A stretch of DNA of 64,000 nucleotides, taken from contig NC_058055.1 in assembly GCF_020085105.1 (NCBI RefSeq), positions 29,461,872 to 29,525,871 of the forward strand, read 5' to 3'. Positions 1 through 9,599 of this stretch are shown in pieces. Position 1 is the stretch's first letter. Each line of letters starts with the position of its first letter. This DNA is from Siniperca chuatsi. Its lineage: Eukaryota; Chordata; Actinopteri; Centrarchiformes; Sinipercidae. Made by a program: the position numbers and the translations under genes. The notes under the pieces were generated by a model. It was not told the DNA's origin, did no database searches, and saw only the letters and a list, made by a program, of their open reading frames with translations.

Positions 1-556
1 GGCTCACAGTGTTTCTCTGTATATTTCAGCGCTGCCTTCAGGCTCACAGTGTTTCTCTGTATATTTCAGCGCTGCCTTCAGGCTCACAGTGTTTCTCTGT
101 ATATTTCAGCGCTGCCTTCAGGCTCACAGTGTTTCTCTGTATATTTCAGCGCTGCCTTCAGGCTCAGTGTTTCTCTGTATATTTCAGCGCTGCCTTCAGG
201 CTCACAGTGTTTCTCTGTATATTTCAGCGCTGCCTTCAGGCTCACAGTGTTTCTCTGTATATTTCAGCGCTGCCTTCAGGCTCACAGTGTTTGTCTGTAT
301 ATTTCGGCGCTGCCTTCAGGCTCACAGTGTTTCTCTGTATATTTCAGCGCTGCCTTCAGGCTCAGTGTTTCTCTGTATATTTCGGCGCTGCCTTCAAGCT
401 CACAGTGTTTCTCTGTATATTTCAGCGCTGCCTTCAGGCTCACAGTGTTTGTCTGTATATTTCAGCGCTGCCTTCAGGCTCACAGTGTTTGTCTGTATAT
501 TTCGGCGCTGCCTTCAAGCTCACAGTGTTTCTCTGTATATTTCGGCGCTGCCTTCA
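1..556 (+). repeat. 40-bp minisatellite built from a 3' splice site
   Basis: Fourteen head-to-tail units of 40 bp (two are 38 bp, at about 161-198 and 359-396, lacking two bases of the 'cacag' segment). Each unit contains the string tgtatatttcagcgctg or its ttcgg variant. The real intron end and exon start at 557-590 has the same sequence, so the unit is a duplicate of the acceptor plus the first five exon bases. Ten units keep the AG; four (near 304, 382, 502 and 542) read ttcgg and have lost it. The array runs off the left edge of the window, so its full length is unknown. Confidence 0.95.
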
Positions 557-585
557 GGCTCACAGTGTTTGTCTGTATATTTCAG

Positions 586-701
586 CGCTGTATGCAGCGT
601 TTGCTCCACCGCGGCAGGGAGGAGGAAGAGGGGCTTCCTCTGGAGTATCTCGAACAGCTTCACTTCAAACATGAAGCCTGGCTCTTCAACAGGAGCCTCA
701 G
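586..701 (+). CDS. dck: dck-like coding exon (antepenultimate)
   Basis: 116 nt, entered in phase 0 and left in phase 2. The acceptor TTCAG at 581-585 is the last member of the 40-bp array; the donor is CAG|GTAACA at 702. Confidence 0.8.
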
Positions 702-1263
702 GTAACAACACCACTGAGCACGCTCACAACGCAACACAGGGACGCCACTGAGCACGCTCAGAACATGTTATAGTTTATTCTGTTGATCAGACTCGCAGGA
801 TGTTGTCATCACTTCTACACTTTCAGAGAATTGATGATGATAATGTGACAGAGAGATTTTAAATGTTTGTTTCAGTAACATATTTAGTGTTTTAGATGTT
901 TGACAGATTTAAAGGAACAGTACCGATATTTCTTCAGTGTTGGACAAACTGATGATGAGGTCACAGAGGGAGCGGCCTGTCTCGTCAGATCAGCGGCGCG
1001 TTCGGGGTCAGGCTGGAGAAAACAGACATCGCATTAACCTGTCTGTGTGTGTTCAGGTTGGACTTTGAGTACCTGAATGATCTTCCTGTTCTCATTCTGG
1101 ACGCCGACGACGACTTCAAGAACGATCGGATCAAACAGGAAGCCATCATCGACAAGGTTCAGTTTTATTTCACTTGACTTTTTTCTACTTCGTTCTGATG
1201 AGTTTTATCTGATCTGGAGTCTGTTTTCTCCTGCAGGTCAGAGAGTTTCTCACCACGCTGTAG
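586..1263 (+). CDS. dck: Deoxycytidine/deoxyguanosine kinase, last three coding exons (partial gene)
   Basis: Deoxynucleoside kinases phosphorylate deoxycytidine, deoxyadenosine and deoxyguanosine in the salvage pathway. Three exons join in phase: 586-701, 1057-1156 and 1237-1263 (stop TAG at 1261). Donors are GTAACA and GTTCAG; acceptors are TTCAG, TTCAG and TGCAG. The joined peptide begins [20 protein letters not shown], followed by [13 protein letters not shown], and ends KVREFLTTL. The RGREEE...PLEYLE.LH.KHE.WL pattern is the family's LID/ERS region and the VLILD..DDF segment its C-terminal strand. The match looks closer to dCK (RGR, PLEYLE, C-terminal FL.TL) than to mitochondrial dGK, although the KQE..I stretch is dGK-like. 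The catalytic N-terminal half lies upstream of the window. Family assignment is strong; the choice between dck and dguok is less certain. Confidence 0.8.
1057..1156 (+). CDS. dck: dck-like coding exon (penultimate)
   Basis: 100 nt encoding the [20 protein letters not shown] segment and following residues. It is flanked by gttcag| and |gttcag. Confidence 0.8.
1237..1263 (+). CDS. dck: dck-like terminal coding exon
   Basis: 27 nt: VREFLTTL and TAG, after the acceptor ctcctgcag. The ending agrees with the family's short C-terminal helix. Confidence 0.78.
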   Translation, partial: VREFLTTL

Positions 1264-1735
1264 AACTTCATCCACCAACCACAGCCGTGATGCGAGCAGC
1301 GGGTTCATCTGATTGGACGACACAGTTACACCTTGTAAATGTTTCTCTGGTTGAATTTTTGTTTTTTGGGGTTGAAACTATTCTGGATCAGTCAGTCTGG
1401 TGTTTTCAATGCAGAACTCCACTGAAAAAACTCATGTTTTTAGCTGCAGTTACTCTTTTTCCTCACTTCATGTGTATATTTTTATTCTTTTATATTTTTG
1501 CAGATACATTTTAAAATGTTCTCTGCAGCAGCTCCAACAGTCAGTCAGTAAAGGTGTGTGTGTGTGTGTGTGTATAAACACTATGTATTTACTTGAATTA
1601 GTTTGATATTTATTTATGCTTTGTGCTTGTTTGTCCTGACAGTGAGGTGTCATGAACACACCACGATGCCTTCAGGGCCAAACACAGTTAGTTTTTCTCT
1701 GTAAATCTGTTTGAATAAAGAAACTCAGACTGTGT
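1264..1735 (+). other. dck: 3' UTR of the dck-like gene with poly(A) signal
   Basis: Non-coding sequence follows the stop codon. It contains a short (GT)n run at 1553-1573 and a canonical AATAAA at 1714-1719, with a TG-rich stretch just after it, consistent with a cleavage site near 1735. Confidence 0.6.
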
Positions 1736-2855
1736 TTGAAATGTTTGATTTTAAATCATCTGCTGAGACTTTGAACCTTTTTAAACGGTTAAAAGTTTTT
1801 GGGCTGATCTAGTTTTTGTTCAGACTTAAGAGATGTTACAGCAAACTCCATATAAGGGGAAATGTTACGAGTTTGATAAATTGATAGTTAGATAACCTAG
1901 CTAGCTAGCTTAGCTAGGCTAACGTTAGCTAGGTAATTGACTAAAACTCACCAAGCAGAAACCTCCGGGGCTGAAAAACGAAGCCAACAGGAAGTGCCAA
2001 AAACTGCAGATCTTCGAGTGGCCACTTGAGTCAGTCCCGACAGAGCCCCGTGTTGAAATGCCCGACTTTACACAGAAGTAAACATGTTTACAGCCTGGTA
2101 CAAAACACGGTTTTCCTCTATAGCTAATTTCCCCGTCCATGACAACTGTGTTGGGATTCAGGTCGGGCAGGTTTGGTTATTAGCAGAAATATCAACGATA
2201 TTTCTGAATATTAATACAATTATTAAAATGATCAATTATTACTATAGATTAATAATTATGGGGCACCACCCTGCAATCAGGGACCAATAACCAAACGTAA
2301 AAAAAAGTCTCAAGGTGGCTGTCCACCTAAAAATGTTGATGTTAAAGTTTTATCTTACGTTAATAACGGACAGTGAAGGGTAAATCCGAGCACTGACCAT
2401 TGCAACCAGCTATTATCACAACATGTACACACAATAACCACAGGCAACTGCTCTTTAAAAGATACAGTAGCATCTATTTAACCTTATGTTGGGATTTACG
2501 ATGGTTAAAAGGGGCCCCCACTAATCAGAATGATCAAAGATAATCATAAATAACTTTAATAAAGTCCTCGGGGGCACCACTCTTCTTAAAGAAGAGAAAT
2601 GATTGACAATTAATTGATTGAGTCTCATAAAATACACTAAACTATCAATTTGGAACTCAGATTAATAATTAAATTAATAAATATAACCAGAATTACCACC
2701 AACAGCTAGAAGCTGAAGGATCTGGAGTTCAACAAAGAAGTTGGCAAATTACTCACTCTTGTGCAACATTAAAGAAACCGGCATAATTATACACAAACGT
2801 TTATTAAAGATAAAGCAAAACACACAATATGAAGACTAACTCTAAACTACAGAAC

Positions 2856-2898
<43 letters not shown>

Positions 2899-4140
2899 CA
2901 GTAGAGAGGGGGGTGCAAGGAAAGTGGCGGCCACGTGGATGGTCGTCACGCACAAAGCCAAATGGCGGGCAGGCCATGAATCTCAAACAAAGGGACAGAG
3001 CTAAGATGGGAGGACGAGCTCTATTTGTCCTCAAGATAAGCTGGGCCGTCTGAGGTGTGCAAGCCTGTAAACGTACGTGTAAAGGTGTGAGTTAGTGGAG
3101 AGAGAAGAGGAATCTCAAATGCCGCGGCAAAGCGTAATAGCTCTCGCTTTATCACGCAGTAATCCGGCAGCAGCCGTTGTCCAACGTGTTACTGGAACTT
3201 GATAAAGCACTTATTAGCTCCCACAGTGGCTAAAGCTAACACAGTTATGGCCCAGCGGCGTGGTACCGGTACAAAATGGAACATGCTAAACAGCAACTCG
3301 AGCGCAGCAGCCCGTTACTTTCCAAAATAAGCAAAGCACAATTCACAACAATGAAACTTAGATGAAATAACACAGTTATAAAATCTGTGTCTGCTCAGAC
3401 ACAAGCCTGCTACTTGAAATCGCTCTCGGTTAGCGACTGATGCGTCCGTTTGTTTGGATTTATCCGGCGGAGTTTCTCTCGCTCGGACGCTGACGAAGCC
3501 GGGTCCACTGGCGAAACTGTTCCTTTCGGGGCAGCAGAGGAAAACAGCGGTCGGCGTCGGTAGGGAGAGGGCCTCGGCGGCGGTCTTGGTCTCCAAGAAC
3601 GGTCAGTCCGTGTCTCTTCTGCAGGTAGGAGAGGATAGTGCCTTTTGGAGACTTTTTCATGATAATATCTAAAAATAATAGGTCTTGCTGTGCAGTTAAT
3701 TAAATAACAGACCGTCCAATTAGTCTGTGCTCCAGTTTTTTCGGTGAGTGAAATTCTAGTATTTTATTTATATGTTAGCAATAATTAGCAGCTATCAGTG
3801 CCTGTCTGTGCTCACCATACATGGCTTGTTAGCTAATTAGCCAGCTAATGAATTAGCCTTGGGTTAGCCCTTGAGCAAAACACCCAGCTGTGCTCACGAT
3901 GCTAACTTAGCGGGAGCGTATGTTAGCCACAGTTATTAAACTGGCATGCACCGAAGTCAAAAGGTAATAGAGAAGTAGAAGAAGAAGAAAAATAAAGGTT
4001 TGTTTAATTGTATACTGGTACATTTTTGTTATAAAATGGATCAGACTAAATATACTTAAGAGTAAAAGCACATTCTTAAATTCATTCATCAGCTTCCGAT
4101 GTTAATTGGAAATATAGTGGTGATCTAAACTTTTAACGTT
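1736..4140. other. Intergenic, no gene seen
   Basis: AT-rich sequence with a GCTAGCTTAGCTAGG-type palindromic run near 1895-1935, the motif ggggcaccac twice (near 2260 and 2572), and a (GT)n tract at 2861-2896. Short open frames here show no recognisable family and no splice support. Confidence 0.5.
2861..2896 (+). repeat. (GT)n microsatellite
   Basis: About 18 uninterrupted GT dinucleotides. Confidence 0.95.
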
Positions 4141-4169
4141 ATAAATGAAAATATTAAGATGGTATTTAT

Positions 4170-5536
4170 ATGTTAACATTTTGCATAGATCTCAGCAGAA
4201 AGTAAAAAATGAAAAGATAATGTTATGTGCTCCTACTTTATCGGACCATTACTTAATAACTTTTGAACTGCTATTACTGGACTACACGCCATTAGGACGG
4301 TGTCGTCCCTCATTCGTCCAGGAATGTTCCATCGTAGAAAAGGTTTCAGTCGTAGTCGTCTGGACACTGACCTGAAAAAGAAGGTCAGTTTCAGGTGAAA
4401 CTAGGCAGGTAAACAGCAGAAACTCAGGTAGACTCCTCCCTGAGGGCGGGGCTTGAGCAACACAGAGTAGCTTAAATTTCTGAGTTCTCAGACCATTTTC
4501 ACAATTGAGAATGACTTCCGGATGGGAGCCAAAAGTCTTGATTCTGAAAACAGCGTCCAGACGACTGACGACTGAAACCTTTTCTATGATACACACCATT
4601 AGGCAAAGATTCTTACTCTAGATGTCTATCTGATATTGCTGTGGCTAGTACTGCAGGCTCACTGCGAACGACTCTATCGCTCCTCTAAAAAAGAAGATAA
4701 TAAAACAAAGAAGGTTAGCTTCATGGTATAACCCCCAAAACCCGCAAATTAAAGCAAACATCACGAAAACTTGAAAGGAAATGGTTCCAACAACCTGGAA
4801 GAATCTCGTTTAGTCTGGCAAGATAGTCTTAAAACATACAGGAAGGCCCTCCGTAATGCCAGAGCAGCTTACTGCTCATTAATCATTAATAGAGGAGAAT
4901 AAGAACAACCTCAGGTTTCTTTTCAGCACTGTAGCCAGGCTGACAGAGAGTCACAGCTCTACTGAGCCATGTATTCCTATAGCCCTCAGTAGCAACGACT
5001 TCATGAGTTTCTTTAATGATAACATTTTAACTATTAGAGAAAAGATTCATCACGTCCTGCCATCAACCGGTGCCGATTTATCTTCAAACACAGGAACCTT
5101 ATAAACAGCTGTAAAACCTGATATATATTTAGACTGCTTTGCTCTTGTCGACCTTCTTCAGTTGACTTCGACGATTCATTCATCTAAGCCATCAACCTGT
5201 CTCTTAGACCCCATTCCAACTAGGCTGCTTAAAGACGTTTTACCCTTAATTAACACTTCTTTACTGGACATGATCAATATGTCTTTATTAACAGGCTATG
5301 TACCACAGTCCTTTAAAGTAGCTGTAATTAAACCACTTCTTAAAAAGCCCACTCTTGATCCTGGGGTTTCAGCCAACTATAGACCTATATCTAACCTTCC
5401 CTTTCTCTCTAAGATCCTTGAGAAAGCAGTCGCCAATCAGTTGTGTGACTTTCTAAATAACAATAGTTTATTTGAGGATTTTCAGTCAGGGTTTAGAGTG
5501 CATCATAGCACAGAGACAGCACTGGTGAAACAATAA
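4170..5536 (+). mobile_element. L2-type LINE, 5'- and 3'-truncated, interrupted
   Basis: Non-LTR retrotransposon remnant in sense orientation. Residues readable at 4215-4296 (LSDHYLITFELLLLDYTPLG) resemble the end of an apurinic endonuclease domain and continue after the nested insertion at 4604. A linker region runs to about 5150. At 5162-5536 comes the start of a reverse transcriptase, with NYRPISNLPFLSKILEK and FQSGFRVHHSTETALVK, the usual first RT motifs of the L2/CR1 group. The copy stops before the catalytic YADD box, so it is dead. Several frame breaks occur (for example the TAA inside 'gaggagaataag' near 4900). A reverse-oriented relative lies at 22205-23080. Confidence 0.85.
4297..4590. 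mobile_element. Insertion of a dispersed repeat inside the LINE, with 13-bp target duplication
   Basis: The LINE reading frame is split by about 294 bp. The flanks are ACACGCCATTAGG at 4284-4296 and ACACACCATTAGG at 4591-4603, a 13-bp duplication with one mismatch. The insert has inverted similarity between its ends: atcgtagaaaaggtttcagt near 4332 matches the reverse complement of the 4565-4588 region. It also holds the strings gatgggagccaaaagtcttg and gattctgaaaacagcgtc. The same family reappears at 63843-63945. The duplication length suits target-primed retroposition more than a cut-and-paste element. The family name is not known to me. Confidence 0.7.
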
Positions 5537-5539
5537 GAA

Positions 5540-6591
5540 TAAAATCTGTTAAAGGGTTAATAAAACTTTAAATTCAGACAGTTAAACATTATTAAACAGT
5601 TTAAAGTATTGGTGGAGATCTGTATGGTTTAAATGTTATTTCATTTTAAACATTTTATCTGAGTTTAAATCAGAGAGACCTGCTGTGATGTCACACACTG
5701 ATTGAGCCAATCAGTGATGAGTCTGCAGACTGTGTTAAAGAAACTCAGCAGGTCACCGTAGAGGACGTTTGTGCTAACATGCTAACAGCAGCTGACAATG
5801 ATTGTAGAGTTTAACTTTGTTTTGTTAATGTTCAACATTTAAACATTTAAACTCTGCTCATCATGACTCAACATGATGTTTGACACACAAACACACACAG
5901 TAACACACAGTAACACACACACACACACACAGACATGCTGACGCATGACGAACACACGTCAGTCAAGTCCATTATTGAATTCAAATGTATATTGCAAATG
6001 AAAGTGTCCCAGTAACATTGTGTGCTCTTATTTTGAAATGTGATCAGAGACAACATGACTATATTATTAAAATATAATGTTTGTATTTAATTTTTCAATT
6101 TCTCTGAACACGAGCCAACCTGCCTCTCTTTGACTTTCAGCCACAGCCACAATGATGATGTCACACAGGTAAAAATGGCTGACTTTTGCCCCCCCATAAA
6201 TTCCAATGAAGGTGAAAATGGCTGTTTGACTTGATTCTGTCATAAAACAACACACAACACCAAATATTCACAAATCAAAAGAGGTGGTGGTTTGTTACGT
6301 TAGAAAACAAACATGATAATATTTAAGTTTGAATGTTTTTATATTAAATAAATCTCAAACAGGAACATGAAATTCTTCAACTGACCTGAAATAATCAAAA
6401 CTACAGAATCTGGAGATATGAGAGTTCCCCTGCAGAGTGGAGATAAGAGGTTTAATGAGTGACAGGAGAGACAGGTGAACACAGTGACCTTTGACCTCTG
6501 CAGGGTCACACGGTCCATGAATGTCTCACCTGCAGCATGTAAATAAATCATCTACTGACTGACCACTGATCAGAGTCACCAGACCTGCTGC

Positions 6592-6626
<35 letters not shown>

Positions 6627-6710
6627 TTTGTATATATTATTGCTTAGATGTGTTAAAGTGTTTCTTATGTATTAGTTTATGTTAATGTATTTTATATATT
6701 ATTGTTTATA
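5540..6710. other. Intergenic, no gene seen
   Basis: AT-rich sequence with two (AC)n tracts (near 5885-5932 and 6594-6622). No coding evidence. Confidence 0.5.
6594..6622 (+). repeat. (AC)n microsatellite
   Basis: About 14 AC dinucleotides; a second, interrupted AC tract lies at 5885-5932. Confidence 0.9.
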
Positions 6711-6714
6711 TATA

Positions 6715-7965
6715 AGGTGGCGTGAAAAAGTGTTTTGTCACACTTTAATGTTTCAGATCATCAAACAAATTTAAATATTTGACTAGGCTGCTCCAAAGTC
6801 TTCATTTTGTTCTTCTTCAGCCATTCAGAGGTGGACTTGCTGGTGTGTTTTGGATCATTGTCCTGCTGCAGAACCCAAGTTCGCTTCAGCTTGAGGTCAC
6901 GAACAGATGGCCGGACGTTCTCCTTCAGGAGTTTTTGGTAGACGGCAGAATTCATGGTTCCATTTATCACAGCAAGTCTTCCAGGTCCTGAAGCAGCAAA
7001 ACAGTCCCAGACCACCACACTACCACCACCATATTTTACTGCTGGTATGATGTTCTTTTTCTGAAATGCGGTGTTACTTTTACCCCAGATGTAATGGGAC
7101 ACACGCCTTCCAAAAGTTCAACTTTTGTCTCGTCAGTCCACAGAGTATTTCCCCAAAAGTCTTGGGGATCATCAAGATGTTTTCTGGCAAAAATGAGACG
7201 AGCCTTAATGTTCTTTTTGCTCAGCAGTGGTTTTCGTCTTGGAGCTCTGCCATGCCGGCCATTTTTGCCCAGTTCCTTTATTATAGTGGAGTCCTGAACA
7301 CTGACCTTAACTGAGGCGAGTGAGGCCTGCAGTTCTTTGGATGTTGTTGTGGGGTCTTTGGTGACCTCTTGGATGAGTCGTCGCTGCGCTCTTGGGGTAA
7401 TTTTGGTCGGCCAGCCACTCCTGGGAAGGTTCGCCACTGTTCCATGTTTTCACCATTTGTGGATAATGGCTCTCACTGTGGTTCGCTGGAGTCCCAAAGC
7501 TTTAGAAATGGCTTTATAACCTTTTCCAGACTGATAGATCTCAATGACTTTCTTTCTCATTTGTTCCTGAATTTCTTTTGATCTCGGCATGATGTCTAGC
7601 TTTTGAAGATCTTTTGGTCTACTTCACTTTGTCAGGCAGGTCCTATTTAAGTGATTTCTTGATTGAGAACAGGTGTGGCAGTAATCAGGCCTGGGGGTGG
7701 CTAGAGAAACTTAACTCAGGTGTGATAAACCACAGTTAAGTTATGTTTTAACAGGTGGGGCAATCACTTTTTCACACAGGGCCATGTAGGTTTGGATTTA
7801 GTTTTCCCGTAATAATAACAACCTTCATTTAAAAACTGCATTTTGTGTTTACTTGTGTTATCTTTGACTAATATTTAAATTAGTTTGATGATCTGAAACA
7901 TTTAAGTGTGACAAACATGCAAAAAAATAAGAAATCAGGAAGGCAAACACTTTTTCACACCACTG
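6715..7965 (-). mobile_element. Tc1-like transposon A, internally deleted
   Basis: Terminal inverted repeats are readable at both ends: ggtggcgtgaaaaagtgttt on the left, and the reverse complement of aaacactttttcacaccact on the right. They are followed by matching gatgatctgaaacattta blocks. Both ends abut TA, the Tc1/mariner target. The left repeat runs directly into transposase sequence at about 6779, so the end of the gene and some inner repeat are missing. Length is 1,251 bp against about 1.6 kb for a full-length member. Confidence 0.9.
6770..7590 (-). pseudogene. Tc1-like transposase, truncated and frameshifted
   Basis: Reading starts at the ATG at 7588-7590 (MPRSKEIQEQMRKKVIEIYQ), then an N-terminal helix-turn-helix half and the middle ANLPRSGWPTKITPRAQRRL. 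The first catalytic Asp is in LWTDETKVEL and the second in QQDNDPKHTS. The frame breaks between about 7075 and 7110, and at least one stop or frame change lies between 7437 and 7590. The last third is lost: after LEQPSQ the sequence becomes terminal repeat, so the third acidic residue (normally in SPDLNPIENLW) is absent. The enzyme cannot be active. Confidence 0.88.
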
Positions 7966-7971
7966 TATATA

Positions 7972-9597
7972 CACTCCCTGACAAAAGTCTTGTCGCCTAT
8001 CCAAGTTGTAGGAACAACAAATAATAACTTGACTTCTAGTTGATCATTTGGAATCAGAAGTGGCTTATATGAAAGGCAAAGGCCTCTAAATTATGCTTAT
8101 TTTACCGAAATAAAATCTTATCATGCCTTGATTTTTAATTATTTTATTAGGAAAGAAAGGTCAGACTTTGCTTAGACAAAAGTCTTGTCATTTAAAAGAA
8201 ATAATGTACAGTACAGAACATAAAGTCATGGTGCAGTGGAAAAATAATTAATATTGTGTATAACTCCCATGAGCTTGGAGGACTGCATCCATACGTCTCG
8301 GCAATGACTCAAATAACTTATTAATAAAGTCATTTGGAATGGCAAAGAAAGTGTTCTTGCTGGACTCCCAGAGTTCATCAAGATTCTTTGGTTTCATCTT
8401 CAATGCCTCCTCCTTCATCTTACCCCAGACATGCTCAATAATGTTCATGTCTGGTGACTGGGCTGGCCAATCCTGGAGCACCTTGACCTTGTTTGCTTTC
8501 AGTAACTTTGATGTGGAGGCTGAAGTATGAGAAGGAGCGCCATCCTGCTGAAGAATTTGCCCTCTCCTGTGGTTTGGGCAGCGAGAATGTCTTGATACCT
8601 CAGACTGTTGATGTTGCCATCCACTCTGCAGATCTCTCGCACACCCCCATACTGAATGTAACCCCAAACCATGATTTTTCCTCCACCGAACTTGACTGTT
8701 TTCTGTGTGAATCTTGGGTCCATGCGGGTTCCGATAGGTCTTCTGCAGTATTTGCGATGATTGGGATGCAGTTCAATAGATGATTCATTGGAAAAATCAA
8801 CCTTCTGCCACTTTTCCACAGTCCATCCTTCCTGCATGCTGTGGGCCTTGGCAAATGCAACACGATTTTTTAGTTGTCTTCTGTTTAATGCTGGTTTCTT
8901 AGCACTAATTCGGCCATTGAGGCCGCTGTGTGACAGAATTCGACAAACTGTTCTTGTAGATACGGGGGTTTCTGGTGACCAGTTGTACTGTAGCTCTGCT
9001 GCAGTTGAAAAAGGGCTGGCCCTGGACTGTCGAACCAACAAACGGTCCTCTCGAACAGTAGTCTTACGGGGTCTGCCTGACCTGGGCCTGTCATGAACTT
9101 CACCAGTTTCTTCAAATCTTTTTCTTATCCTCTCCACTTGACGTTTAGATACATTAAAGATGTCTGCCACCTCAGCAGGAGACTTGGTCTTCAGGCTCTT
9201 GATGATCAGCACTTTGGTCTGTGGTTGAATCTTTGGCATGCTGTCAGAGGTCAGGATGCATTTCAAATGAAGGTTGGGTGTGCTGGGGTTCTTCTTCTAC
9301 ACACCTGGGAATGTGTTAATTACAGTATTTGTCACAGGTGATGCTCTAATCTGTGATTAGTTGAATCCTTTAAAGATGTGACAAGACTTTTGTCTAAGCA
9401 AAGTCTGACCTCTCTGTCCTAATTAAATAATTAAAAATCAAGGCATGATAAGATTTTATTTTGGTAAAATAAGCATAATCTAGAGGCCTTTGCCTTTCAT
9501 ATAAACCACTTCTGTTTTCAAATGATCAACTAGAAGTCAAGTTATTATCTGTTTTTCCTACAACGTGGATAGGCGACAAGACTTTTGTCAGGGAGTG
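7972..9597 (-). mobile_element. Tc1-like transposon B, IR/DR type, near full length
   Basis: Terminal repeats begin cactccctgacaaaagtctt on the left and end with the reverse complement at 9566-9597. Each terminal repeat is about 220 bp and contains an inner direct copy of acaaaagtcttgtc (near 8177 and 9375). This is the IR/DR arrangement of Sleeping Beauty-class fish elements. TA dinucleotides flank both ends. Length of 1,626 bp is normal for the family. Only six bases separate its left end from transposon A. Confidence 0.93.
8248..9239 (-). pseudogene. Tc1-like transposase of transposon B, one frameshift, first catalytic Asp changed
   Basis: Starts MPKIQPQTKVLIIKSLKTKS at 9239, with paired-type helix-turn-helix (AEVADIFNVSKRQVERIRKR) and the GRPRK AT-hook-like motif. 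The catalytic domain is nearly complete. The first acid reads VDFSNESS, where the family has an Asp at the N position. The second Asp is in LQQDGAPSHTS and the third acid in MNIIEHVWG. The C-terminus ends HGSYTQY at 8251 before TAA. A frame change near 8575-8585 splits it into two open segments. At about 330 codons, length is close to the usual 340. Confidence 0.9.
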
Positions 9598-9599
9598 TA

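Noticed and set aside
9..751. Three overlapping plus-strand frames of about 220 codons at the left edge
   Set aside because: These are translations of the 40-bp array running into the kinase exon; only 586-701 has family support.
1880..1940. Hairpin or regulatory palindrome in the gctagc-rich run
   Set aside because: It is a low-complexity gctag repeat; such motifs are common in fish DNA and nothing else supports a function.
3315..3672. Possible exon on either strand (PERNSFASGPGFVSVRARE and others)
   Set aside because: Higher GC than its surroundings, but no splice sites or family match could be found.
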